Of a stretch of 64,000 nucleotides of DNA, positions 7,115 through 15,816 are shown in pieces. The notes beneath the pieces are model-generated. The model had not been told where the DNA came from. It did not search any database and saw nothing but the letters and a program-made list of their open reading frames with translations. Position 1 is the first letter of the stretch. The number at the start of each line of letters is the position of its first letter. The position numbers and the translations under genes were made by a program. Origin of the DNA: Thalassotalea ponticola (GTDB lineage: Bacteria > Pseudomonadota > Gammaproteobacteria > Enterobacterales > Alteromonadaceae); assembly GCF_041379045.1 (NCBI RefSeq), contig NZ_CP166871.1:2046001-2110000 (forward strand). The letters run 5' to 3'.

Positions 7115-9406
7115 CTAATCAATACAAGGTGATTTCATTTTCTCCGTGACATCGATTACGCCTTGCTCGGTGAGTGTTAAAATAACATCGGCCTGAATAA
7201 TGGTTTCTATGCGATGGGCGACCACTATGCGGGTCGTGTCTAAACTCTTTATGGCATCGCTGACTAACATTTCATTTTCACTGTCTAAGTGAGACGTCGC
7301 TTCATCTAAAAATAGTATTTCAGGTTGTTGATATAGCGCTCTTGCCAATAGCAAGCGCTGCTTTTGTCCACCGGATAAGCTACTGCCCATATCACCAACT
7401 AATGTTTCTAATCCCATAGGCATTCGCTTTATCTCGTCGAGTAACTGAGATCGCGCAAGGCATTCGTGCAAGCGAGGTAGATCAACCTGCTCGCTAAAAA
7501 ACGTGATGTTGTCGATTAAACTGCCGCTGATCAGCTGATCGTTTTGTAATACCGCGGCGAGTTTGCTCCGATATGTACCAATTCCGACGTGTTCAATGTT
7601 TTGCTCCAGATAACACACCTCTCCACGACTCGGCTGTTCTAGACCCATGAGCAGTTTCAACAAGCTTGTTTTTCCCCTACCCGATGCTCCGGTAATGGCG
7701 ATACATTGACCTGGAAATACTGAAAACGATACGTTTTCAAATAAAAACGGCTGTTGTTGGTGATAGCGAAAAGCCAAATTACTGACCGCTAATACAGGCC
7801 GTTGCCGCTGATTATCGAGCCCTTGGTTAACTCGATATCCCGGTGTTTGATATTCGGCTGTTTGGTGCTCGTACACCTGATTTTCATCGGTTAAGCACGC
7901 GCCAGTTACGACACCTTCACAGGTCGTTTTTGCCATGTTAGGTGGTTCGACACTAAGGTGAAGTGATCGCTGTTGAAAGTGAGGCTCTTGCTCTGCTAGC
8001 GCGATATCAGCAATGCGATTCAAGTGCAAACTAAGCATTTTCATTTCAACCACACGGTCTATAAACAGTATTACTTTACTGGTAAATTGTCGTTTGTAAG
8101 CGATAAAGGCGGTGAGCATACCAAGGCTCAACTGTCCTTGGATAACACACAGCGCGGCCACATAAACAACGGCAATATTTTCAGCGGCAAAGATCACATC
8201 GTGAAGCCAGGTAAAGTGCAATTTCAACTTGCCTACCTCAATCGACAAGTTGAGATAGCTGACCACATTTTTCAACCATACTTGTTGACGCGCCGATTCG
8301 CATTGACGCAACTTTATGGTTTCGATAGCGCGAATATTCTCCATAAAGCAGCTTTGCTCTTTTGATTTGGCAACAATTTGTTGTTCATTAAGCTGTTTTA
8401 GTGGCTTGTAACACAACCAACGCAATGCCGCGTACGCGACGACGGCGAGCAATACAAGTACGGTTAATTTCACACTGTACAAAAACATCATTAACAGCAC
8501 CGCGACAATCATCAACCCATCAACCAATGCCTCAACCAAACCATTACTGAGTAGTTGACGAACAGCATCTAACGAGCCAAACCGGGAGACGATATCTCCC
8601 ATGTGACGGCGCTGAAAAAATGCCACGGGTAAACGCAACAGATGATGGCAGAGCTGACTTGCCATTTGCAAGTTCATCACACTTGAAAAGTGTAATACCA
8701 CCACTGAGCGCAGAACTCGGGTGAGTAATTCAAATAAAGCCACTAGGGCAAAACCCAGTGCGAGTACAGTTAGTAGGTTGTCGTCTTGATTAACAATCAC
8801 ATCATCTATAACCAATTGCAGATAATACGGCGCGGCAATAGCAAATAATTGGAGCATAACGCTCAAGGCGAGTATTTTTGTTATCGTCGGCCAAAGCCCG
8901 GTAATTTGCTGGGTAAAATCAGATAACGTTAGTGATTGACTCAGTTTGGCCTGAGTAAAAGCGTCACTTGGCGTGAGTTCAAGGGCAATACCAGTAAAGT
9001 GTTCTGACACCTGTTCAACGCTCAGCTTTTGCTCTCCGATAGCGGGGTCGTGGATGACAACACCGCCTCTAACGCAGTGCTTTAACACGACGAAGTGATT
9101 TAAATCCCAATGCAAAATACACGGCGTGTTGAGTTTGCGAATATCCGTTATCGACAGTTTTAGCGCGCGGCCAGTTAACTTGAGTTGATCGGCTGCTGAC
9201 ATCAAATCAGATAGCCGTGCTCCGCTAGGAGACAGACTAACGATGCGACGCAAGCTGGCTAAATCAGCGTTAAAACCAAAGAAATTTGCGATCATGGCCA
9301 AACACGCCAAACCGCATTCGCTGCTTTCACTTTGTAACATCACTGGTAATCGGCGGCGCTGAAAAAAAGCCAGACCGTTCGCTGCATCCTTGCGGTTTGT
9401 TGACAT
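7115..9406 (-). CDS. Peptidase C39-containing ABC exporter (CvaB/RaxB type)
   Basis: This 763-residue inner-membrane protein should cut double-glycine leaders from peptides and export them. The N-terminal C39 peptidase keeps its catalytic residues: C31 in SECGLACLAMI, H104 in WDLNHFVVLKH and D120 in HDPAIG. Six membrane helices follow (about 170-430). The ATPase domain has Walker A GASGRGKTS, signature LSGGQKQRLLLAR, Walker B EILFLDEAT and a switch His in VVAHR. An extra stretch of about 50 polar residues joins the membrane and ATPase parts. The start has an AAAGGA site. It lies 59 bases after the adaptor gene, so the two form an operon. No leader of the double-glycine kind was found nearby; the peptide at 6418 has a Sec signal instead. 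Confidence 0.93.
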   Translation of the reverse strand: MSTNRKDAANGLAFFQRRRLPVMLQSESSECGLACLAMIANFFGFNADLASLRRIVSLSPSGARLSDLMSAADQLKLTGRALKLSITDIRKLNTPCILHWDLNHFVVLKHCVRGGVVIHDPAIGEQKLSVEQVSEHFTGIALELTPSDAFTQAKLSQSLTLSDFTQQITGLWPTITKILALSVMLQLFAIAAPYYLQLVIDDVIVNQDDNLLTVLALGFALVALFELLTRVLRSVVVLHFSSVMNLQMASQLCHHLLRLPVAFFQRRHMGDIVSRFGSLDAVRQLLSNGLVEALVDGLMIVAVLLMMFLYSVKLTVLVLLAVVAYAALRWLCYKPLKQLNEQQIVAKSKEQSCFMENIRAIETIKLRQCESARQQVWLKNVVSYLNLSIEVGKLKLHFTWLHDVIFAAENIAVVYVAALCVIQGQLSLGMLTAFIAYKRQFTSKVILFIDRVVEMKMLSLHLNRIADIALAEQEPHFQQRSLHLSVEPPNMAKTTCEGVVTGACLTDENQVYEHQTAEYQTPGYRVNQGLDNQRQRPVLAVSNLAFRYHQQQPFLFENVSFSVFPGQCIAITGASGRGKTSLLKLLMGLEQPSRGEVCYLEQNIEHVGIGTYRSKLAAVLQNDQLISGSLIDNITFFSEQVDLPRLHECLARSQLLDEIKRMPMGLETLVGDMGSSLSGGQKQRLLLARALYQQPEILFLDEATSHLDSENEMLVSDAIKSLDTTRIVVAHRIETIIQADVILTLTEQGVIDVTEKMKSPCID

Positions 9407-9465
9407 AATTATCCTTTATTTATTGTAAATGGTGAGGTAATAAGCACAAAGTGGCACCTGCCATA

Positions 9466-10902
9466 TCAACTTCGGCCTTTGAGGCTGTATATAGGCTCTA
9501 GCAACCAATGCATTAAGCTTCTCTTATCAAGTGCAATTTCCGCTTGCAATAACATCCCAGGGCGCAAGGCGATTGAACGACCGTAGGCATTAACCGTTTG
9601 CTTATCAAGTGCAACGGTTACTTTGTACACGGGCTCTTGTAATCTGAGTGGCATGGTGTGATCGGCACGTGTGATCACCGCGTTGGCAACACTGACGACT
9701 TTGCCTTGATACATACCAAAATGTTGATAAGGAAATGCTTGATATTTCAACTGCGTCACATGTCCTTTTTCAATAAAACCAAAACCGCGCGTTGGCACCA
9801 ACAAGACGGCTTCCATGGTTGCATCACTCGGTACGATAGTCAGTAACGGATCGCCAGCAGAGACGCTTTGCCCCTGCTTATAACGAAGATTGGTGATCGT
9901 TCCTGATGTTTGTGCAACCACGCTGTATTGTCGTTGATACATCGCTTCACTAAGCTGCTGTTTGACCCGCTGCTGTTGATGCTTGTTTTCTGCCAACGCC
10001 GAGCTTTGGCTGTAATCTAGTTGCTCTAACTGCTGGTTAATATTGGCTATTTGCGCGTGGTGTTGTAATACTTGCTGTTCGAGTTCAAGCCGCTGCTGCT
10101 CTAACGAAATCAGCTTTTGCTTTTGTAACATTAATGTGTCACTGGCGAGATAGCCGTTTGCATGCAAGTTGTTAAAATTGGTTAACCGTTTATTTTCATG
10201 ATTAATTTTATCTACCAGTGCAGTTAACTGACGCTTAACGTTATCGAGTATCGATGATGTTTGACTCGCATTGAGGGCCAAGCTTTGACGTTTGAGCTGT
10301 TGCAGCTTTAGCAGGTTATTTTGTTCGCTGACAAGGAAAGCAAGGCTCTCCTGTAATGTCATAATTTGGTTTTGATAAACATTGTCTAGTTGTTGGTTAT
10401 TGTGGCTCAATCTCGCCTGCTCAATCACCATCAGCACATCACCTGGAGAGACTTTTTCACCTTCTTCTACCTCGACTCGTTTAATCAAGCCTTGGCGTTC
10501 AGCATTGAGAGTGACCAACCCTTGTATCGGTTGAATATAGCCACTGACGTGGGTTTTGCGCGTGTATTGATGATTGAGTAAGTACCAAAGGCACACAGCA
10601 ACCAACAACATCAGTAGTGCAGTGAGCATCGCAAAGCTTATTGGCTGTTTGATGCTGACATCACAATAAAATCGATTTTTTGACTGCATTACCTGAGTGC
10701 GAAACAAGCGCTTTGTATGCTGACTATTTTTTTTAACCTCGTTACTCGCACCAACTATAGGGTCAGTACTCGGGTTGACATTGGTCGATGTCACATTTGC
10801 TGATTTAGACGGGGGTAATGAGTTACTGGACGACGTTGACGAGGCGCTTTTGCTGTTTTCGGGCTGACTTTGGCTTGCTAGAGAGCGTTGGTTATTTCGC
10901 AT
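9466..10902 (-). CDS. HlyD-family periplasmic adaptor of the C39 exporter
   Basis: A 478-residue membrane fusion protein of the HlyD/CvaA/RaxA type, which links the ABC exporter to an outer-membrane channel. It has a Ser/Asn-rich cytoplasmic N-terminus (1-70), one membrane helix (about 90-112), a lipoyl-like half motif (HVSGYIQPIQG), a long Gln-rich coiled coil (about 165-320) and a beta-barrel C-terminus. The AAGGA site and ATG at 10902 fix the start. It is followed after 59 bases by the ABC exporter gene. A TolC-like partner is not in the window. The substrate is unknown. Confidence 0.92.
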   Translation of the reverse strand: MRNNQRSLASQSQPENSKSASSTSSSNSLPPSKSANVTSTNVNPSTDPIVGASNEVKKNSQHTKRLFRTQVMQSKNRFYCDVSIKQPISFAMLTALLMLLVAVCLWYLLNHQYTRKTHVSGYIQPIQGLVTLNAERQGLIKRVEVEEGEKVSPGDVLMVIEQARLSHNNQQLDNVYQNQIMTLQESLAFLVSEQNNLLKLQQLKRQSLALNASQTSSILDNVKRQLTALVDKINHENKRLTNFNNLHANGYLASDTLMLQKQKLISLEQQRLELEQQVLQHHAQIANINQQLEQLDYSQSSALAENKHQQQRVKQQLSEAMYQRQYSVVAQTSGTITNLRYKQGQSVSAGDPLLTIVPSDATMEAVLLVPTRGFGFIEKGHVTQLKYQAFPYQHFGMYQGKVVSVANAVITRADHTMPLRLQEPVYKVTVALDKQTVNAYGRSIALRPGMLLQAEIALDKRSLMHWLLEPIYSLKGRS

Positions 10903-11086
10903 TATTCATCCTTGAATCACGTGCTTAAATCGAGTTTTTGGTGGTGACTGTATCGAGCTAATTATGTTTGCCGATGGTATTATTGCTAAGTAACAGTGTC
11001 TGTTGCTCTGTGGTTAAACAACGCATTGTGTTGTCTTAATCAATGCCCCTATACGGGGTAATGACAAGCTGTCATTTGCATGCACA

Positions 11087-11266
11087 TTAACGAGGCTCAG
11101 ATAAGAACACCGTCAACGCTGCTATCGTACTTAAGGTAAGTACAACAAGTGGTACCAACGAGCTGTTATCAAGCGCAAGCCATGTGATATTGGTGATTAA
11201 CCACCCGGTCACAATCGCACCCAACACGAACTTAATACGTTTGTGATATACCTTGGGAGCTTGCAT
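11087..11266 (-). CDS. Small two-helix membrane protein, 59 residues
   Basis: A short frame with a clear GAGGA ribosome binding site 8 bases before its ATG. It encodes a basic N-terminus (MQAPKVYHKRIKF) and two hydrophobic segments (about 13-31 and 36-55) joined by LDNSS. No family is recognised. It lies 184 bases upstream of the HlyD-type gene in the same direction and could be the first gene of the exporter operon, perhaps an immunity or accessory protein. That role is only suggested by position. Confidence 0.65.
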   Translation of the reverse strand: MQAPKVYHKRIKFVLGAIVTGWLITNITWLALDNSSLVPLVVLTLSTIAALTVFLSEPR

Positions 11267-11941
11267 AAATCTATCCTCTAATCAGCGTCAATACGGCGTC
11301 TGGTCGCCCACTTGGTTATACCACGATGAACAAGTGGATGATGACGATACGAACGGGCACAAAGTTTGTTCACCCTCTATTCAAGATTAGAACTGAAGTG
11401 TTAATTGTCAAATTAAAATCCATCTCTTTTAAACTCATTTAAATCTACCGATTTAGTCGATAAACAGATGATTTATCAAAGGGCTATTACTAGGGGGTTG
11501 TTGCTCTTGATGATATAGATTTTGTTCGCATTAATAGCAATTTATGGGGGGTGCGCCAAGAGAAGTATGGTTATTCCATAGCAACGAGTAACAACAATGA
11601 CAAATGACCTTTAAACGAATCCAATAACCGAATCCGAAGGACGGCATTAATGGACTATTTACAGCGTTATTAGTTACGCATGTGACCTAACCACACAACG
11701 CAATCGCACCTTGGGAAAGCCACTTCTTTGACACCAATAGCCACCGGTTAATCGCTTTCAAAAAACATTAAAATCAAAAAATAAAACAATTAAAAACAAC
11801 AACTTAAACCAAACCCTTAATTTTTATATGATTTTTATTTGCTTTTCGAAAAATTACTTTATACATTTTTTATATGCAGTAAAAAAACGTTGTTCGAACA
11901 ATAAGTTGAACAACGAACCATATAAACAAGGACACGGATTA
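11267..11941. other. Long AT-rich non-coding stretch
   Basis: No convincing gene was found in these 675 bases. It must contain the promoter of the exporter unit. At 11890-11901 TTGTTCGAACAA is a perfect palindrome, and CGTTGTTC/GAACAACG can form a stem across about 11888-11915, a possible operator or leader hairpin for the small frame at 11942. Confidence 0.4.
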
Positions 11942-12085
11942 ATGACAACAGGACGTTATCACATGGTTTCTCCCCAAACATCCAATGCACACTGTAATAA
12001 CTTCCATTATTACCAACCTGATATCATCGTTAGGGTGCTCTTTGTTGACCTTTACCAAGTAATTAAACCTAAACGCAATAAATAA
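11942..12085 (+). CDS. Possible small protein of 47 residues
   Basis: The frame starts MTTGRYHMVSPQ and ends VIKPKRNK, with an AAGGA site 9 bases before the ATG and a hairpin with GCTGA/TCAGC and a T-run at 12135-12150. No family is recognised and it has no double-glycine leader. It may be a real small gene or a chance frame. Confidence 0.28.
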   Translation: MTTGRYHMVSPQTSNAHCNNFHYYQPDIIVRVLFVDLYQVIKPKRNK

Positions 12086-12134
12086 CACTATTTCAACCAC
12101 GACTTACCCCTTTTCGAGTTGTGGAGAAATAAAG

Positions 12135-12250
12135 GCTGATGGATCAGCTTTTACAGGACGCCCTCAAGGATTGAGCAATGCAGGATGCATTGTGTACATG
12201 GAAGTAGCTAAGGAGTGGCATGGTTATAACGTTGTTACGCGTCATAACCA
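12135..12250. repeat. Cluster of hairpins upstream of the REP-type transposase
   Basis: Three short inverted repeats follow each other: GCTGAT/ATCAGC at 12135-12148, CAATGC/GCATTG at 12176-12192 and GGTTATAACG/CGTCATAACC (one mismatch) at 12222-12249. REP-associated transposases are usually flanked by REP hairpins, so these are candidates for that role. Copies elsewhere in the genome would be needed to call them REPs. Confidence 0.4.
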
Positions 12251-12496
12251 CACAACATAGTCGCGTTATCAATATTGGCTAATCATTCACCGATTAGCAA
12301 ACACTGAACGCTTCTATCTTGTATCGGATAATGTTGTGCAAAACACGGAACGAAGCGCATGACATGACTCAGAGCGAGGTTCAGTATAATGAGCTGTTAC
12401 TTGAGGTTACAGGGAGTAACTTGAGTAATAAGACATGTACTGATGCTCTAACCGATTTTCGTATCGCGTATTTAAGTCAAATTACATGGAGTGAAG

Positions 12497-13264
12497 ATGC
12501 CTAGAAAACCTCGTCATTACCTAGCCAATATCCCCTACTATATTGTGCTCAAAGGCGCCCAACATCGCTTGGTATTTAATCAACAACAAGACTGTCAAAA
12601 ATTTTGTCAATTACTGGCAAACATGAGTGATAAATACAATGTAAAAGTACACGCTTATCACTTACTGCAAGCGCAAATACACTTATTGCTATCAGCCCAA
12701 TCGCATACTGACATGCCCTCTGCTATGCAGTTTTTAAATAGCAGTTACAGCAAGTATTACAATCGCCGCTATCAGCAAAAAGGACGTCTATTTGAAAGCC
12801 GCCACAAAGCAAGCATGGTGGATCCCGACAGCTATTTACTCTCAGTCATGGCCTACATAGAAACCCAAATACAACCACAAATCAACAACCAGATTTCATT
12901 GAGCAGTTTACGTTACAACAGCGGCGTGGCCGAAATTGTAGGACTCGATAGGTCGGCAAATGATGATACCCCCAATAGTGATGACTTTATTCAACCACAC
13001 GAGCGTTATTTAAAGCTCGGCAGTGATAAAGAGCAACGCCAACAAAGTTATCACCGCCTTTTTAACGAACAACTTGACAAGTCGACCACTGATTTCATTT
13101 GCGCCAATATCGCTATCAACTTCCCCATTGCCAGCCCATATTTCATTCGCAATTTAAGCTTTGAAGCGCAATTGTTATTTGCGCATGCAAAGCGGGGACG
13201 GCCAAGAAAAGATCGACCTTCGGTATTTCACATCGCCATGGCTAAAAACAGACAATTCAGTTAA
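12497..13264 (+). CDS. REP-associated tyrosine transposase with a degenerate HUH motif
   Basis: The 255-residue protein belongs to the Y1 transposase family tied to REP sequences (RAYT, IS200/IS605-like). It begins MPRKPRHYLANIPYYIVLKG, has VHAYHLLQAQIHLLL at about 51-65 and YNRRYQQKGRLFESRHKA at 88-105, and ends with KRGRPRKDRPS. Active members have NHVHLL; here the first His is replaced, leaving Q60-I61-H62, and the usual YIELNPVRA around the catalytic Tyr has become YIETQIQPQ. The enzyme may have lost nicking activity. The ATG at 12497 with GGAG 5 bases before it is preferred to the GTG at 12491. Confidence 0.85.
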   Translation: MPRKPRHYLANIPYYIVLKGAQHRLVFNQQQDCQKFCQLLANMSDKYNVKVHAYHLLQAQIHLLLSAQSHTDMPSAMQFLNSSYSKYYNRRYQQKGRLFESRHKASMVDPDSYLLSVMAYIETQIQPQINNQISLSSLRYNSGVAEIVGLDRSANDDTPNSDDFIQPHERYLKLGSDKEQRQQSYHRLFNEQLDKSTTDFICANIAINFPIASPYFIRNLSFEAQLLFAHAKRGRPRKDRPSVFHIAMAKNRQFS

Positions 13265-13397
13265 TCCGAGCTTAGGTGAGTAGGTAAACTGGCACGTATT
13301 GTGGACAGCGGATTACACCGAAGAATTGCGGAAAAGTTTCAATGTACTAGAGGCTGAAACGGATGGTGCTCGCAGCTAATGACTCAGCGAGCAAATG

Positions 13398-13428
13398 ACC
13401 GCCAGGAGTTTAATGTATCCATGGCGGT
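13398..13428 (-). repeat. Hairpin between the REP-type transposase and galU
   Basis: ACCGCCA and TGGCGGT form a 7-bp stem with a 17-base loop, just after the galU stop codon. There is no T-run, so it could be a weak terminator or a REP-like element. Confidence 0.35.
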
Positions 13429-13440
13429 GTTGTGATGCTG

Positions 13441-14352
13441 TTATTCAATTACCGAACGCAAGTACTGTTTAAATTCACCGTTTAACTCGGGGTGACGTAA
13501 GCCGTATTCAACGTTCGCTTTCATATAACCGATTTTTGATCCACAGTCGTGGGACTTGCCCGTCATGTGAAAAGCTTCTACCGTTTCTAGCTTCATTAAG
13601 CTCGCTATGGCATCGGTCAATTGAATTTCGTCACCCGCACCAGGAGGCGTAAATTCTAACAATGACCAGATGGCATTGGACAAAACATAACGACCGACCA
13701 CGGCCAAGTTCGAAGGAGCCTCTTCGACTGCTGGTTTTTCGACAATTTGACTCATCGCATGAGATTGACCCGGTTGCAGTACTTCACCGCCACAATCTAC
13801 CACGCCGTAACTGCTTACCTGCTCCATAGGCACCGGCTCGACCATGATTTGACTGGCGCCTGTTTGAGCAAAACGCTTGAGCATGGCGGCCATATTTTCG
13901 CTTTTCAAATCACTTGCTGCGTCATCAATTAGTACATCCGGTAACACCACGGCAAAGGGCTCGTCGCCGACAATAGGCAGAGCTTTGAGTACTGCATGTC
14001 CCAATCCTTTGGCCTCGCCCTGGCGCACATGCATAATTGTTACGTCCTTAGGACAAATGGATTGCACTTCTGCTAACAGTTGGCGTTTTACTCGATTTTC
14101 TAATGTGGTTTCTAGTTCAAACTGCTTATCAAAGTGATTTTCGATAGCGTTCTTTGACGAGTGGGTGACTAACACTATTTCTTTAATACCGGCGTCAATA
14201 CACTCATTTACAATGTATTGAATCAGTGGCTTGTCTACCACAGGTAACATTTCTTTGGGGATTGCTTTGGTTGCTGGCAACATCCGCGTACCGAGGCCAG
14301 CTACGGGGATCACAGCTTTTTTTATCACTGGTGACTGCTGATTTGTAGACAA
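13441..14352 (-). CDS. galU: UTP-glucose-1-phosphate uridylyltransferase
   Basis: GalU makes UDP-glucose from UTP and glucose-1-phosphate, for cell-surface sugars and galactose use. The 303-residue protein has the nucleotidyltransferase signature [22 protein letters not shown] cut here to its core [17 protein letters not shown] near residues 19-35, the VLPDVLIDD metal region and the [14 protein letters not shown] loop. The length matches E. coli GalU (302). The start appears to be TTG at 14352, with AAAGGA upstream; no in-frame ATG lies near. It stands alone, divergent from the stress-protein gene. Confidence 0.97.
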   Translation of the reverse strand: MSTNQQSPVIKKAVIPVAGLGTRMLPATKAIPKEMLPVVDKPLIQYIVNECIDAGIKEIVLVTHSSKNAIENHFDKQFELETTLENRVKRQLLAEVQSICPKDVTIMHVRQGEAKGLGHAVLKALPIVGDEPFAVVLPDVLIDDAASDLKSENMAAMLKRFAQTGASQIMVEPVPMEQVSSYGVVDCGGEVLQPGQSHAMSQIVEKPAVEEAPSNLAVVGRYVLSNAIWSLLEFTPPGAGDEIQLTDAIASLMKLETVEAFHMTGKSHDCGSKIGYMKANVEYGLRHPELNGEFKQYLRSVIE

Positions 14353-14783
14353 AATTCATTTCCTTTTTATTTTTATCACTGGGCCGAATCGTTGCGTTAG
14401 CGAGTTACGCGAACCACCCTACATTGTACTGTTGTCGCTACGTAGTGATACGCGGCGATACCTTCATCTTTTACTATTTTAAAAGCGAACGAAAAACGGC
14501 GGTAAACTCACCCCGTCATACGTTCAGTTTAGCACGAGCCTACACGCGTTGGAACAGCTTGTTATTACAGCGTGCGGGTAAGTGTGTTTACTTCAATATA
14601 ATTCACTATAAAACGTCTGATCCAGTTTCTCAAGCGCGGCAAAAATTATCGTTGCCTGTCTATCACAATCATGTATAGTCAGTATAAGCTCGCTGACTTT
14701 TACAAAAAATAAACACGGTAACCGCTGATTGAGTAGACCTTTAACATAAAGTTATAACACGTGCTTAGCGCTTAGGAGGACAA
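14353..14783. promoter_or_regulatory. Divergent promoter region between galU and the stress-protein gene
   Basis: About 430 bases carry the start signals for both flanking genes. The 84-codon frame inside (14424-14678) lacks a ribosome binding site and protein-like composition. No specific operator was recognised. Confidence 0.4.
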
Positions 14784-15647
14784 GTGGACAAAATCTTGGT
14801 TATAGCCGACCCAAACTTCGAGCAGGTAACGGCCATTGAGCAGGCCGATAAGATTGCCAAAGCACTTGGTGCAACATTGCATATTGTTTATTTTTATTAC
14901 GAAGACTTACGCGGCTTAGGGCGCAATGGCTCGGCGTTGAAAAACAGTTTATTGGCGCGACTCGATGAAAAGGCCAACGATCAGTTAGCGCAAACCTGTG
15001 ACAACAACCTCTATACTTATGAAATAGTCTGGCAAAAACACATTGCGCCTTGGGTTAATCAGTACGTCGAACAACACAATGTCAGCATGGTGATTAAAAC
15101 TGGTCACCGCAGCGAGTCGATGTTTTACACTCCAACCGATTGGCATTTACTGCGCGAAACACAGGCCCCCATTTATATCGTCAGCGAGCAACAGTGGCAC
15201 AACACCCACGACATTCTCGCCTGCGTTGACTTACAAACCGAACTTTCTGATAAACAACAACTTAACCACACCATTCTCGAACAAGCCCGCAAACTAGCCG
15301 ATATTTTTGGCGTTAATGTACAAGTACTTTATGTGCCGTTGTTTTCAGTGCTTTTAAGAGATTTAGGTATTCAGTATAAAGATGAAGTTGAAGCCAAAGT
15401 AAAAGCAGATTTGATGAATAAAATTGGCAAATTATCCAAGACCTACAACATTCCTGGCGAACATTTTCACATTCACGCCGGTAAACCGGAGTGGGTCATT
15501 CCATCGACTGCCGCTCAGTTACATTGCCAATTGGTGATCCTCGGTACCGTGGGGCGAACTGGCTTAAAACAAAAAGCATTAGGCAATACCGCGGAGCAAA
15601 TATTAAGTCATTTAAAAACCGATGTATTGGCGTTTAAACCGAGCTGA
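14784..15647 (+). CDS. Tandem universal stress protein (UspE-like)
   Basis: The 287-residue protein has two Usp domains (about 1-140 and 145-287). The second ends with the ATP-binding type signature LVILGTVGRTGLKQKALGNTAEQIL, close to G-2x-G-9x-G-[ST]. The first domain lacks it. This double arrangement is that of UspE, a cytoplasmic stress protein linked to growth arrest, motility and resistance. A strong TAGGAGGA site 3 bases before GTG at 14784 fixes the start. E. coli uspE sits beside fnr, which is not the case here. Confidence 0.88.
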   Translation: MDKILVIADPNFEQVTAIEQADKIAKALGATLHIVYFYYEDLRGLGRNGSALKNSLLARLDEKANDQLAQTCDNNLYTYEIVWQKHIAPWVNQYVEQHNVSMVIKTGHRSESMFYTPTDWHLLRETQAPIYIVSEQQWHNTHDILACVDLQTELSDKQQLNHTILEQARKLADIFGVNVQVLYVPLFSVLLRDLGIQYKDEVEAKVKADLMNKIGKLSKTYNIPGEHFHIHAGKPEWVIPSTAAQLHCQLVILGTVGRTGLKQKALGNTAEQILSHLKTDVLAFKPS

Positions 15648-15816
15648 TAAACAGGCCAACAGAGCCTGCTTATCAGTGAGCCTTGCAATCTTGCGCCTGA
15701 CGTTCCTTTAACCTTATGCTCCTTTAGCCATCACACCGTGTTACCTTTTACTCGGCTCGCAGCCTTGGTAAAAGCGAGTCAAAACAATCTCCAATCACAG
15801 CGCACCTGAGCGCGCG

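Noticed and set aside
12319..12504. A 61-codon frame just before the REP-type transposase
   Set aside because: No ribosome binding site at its possible starts and unremarkable composition; it overlaps the next gene's start region.
14424..14678. An 84-codon frame between galU and the stress-protein gene
   Set aside because: No ribosome binding site, odd composition, and it fills a divergent promoter region.
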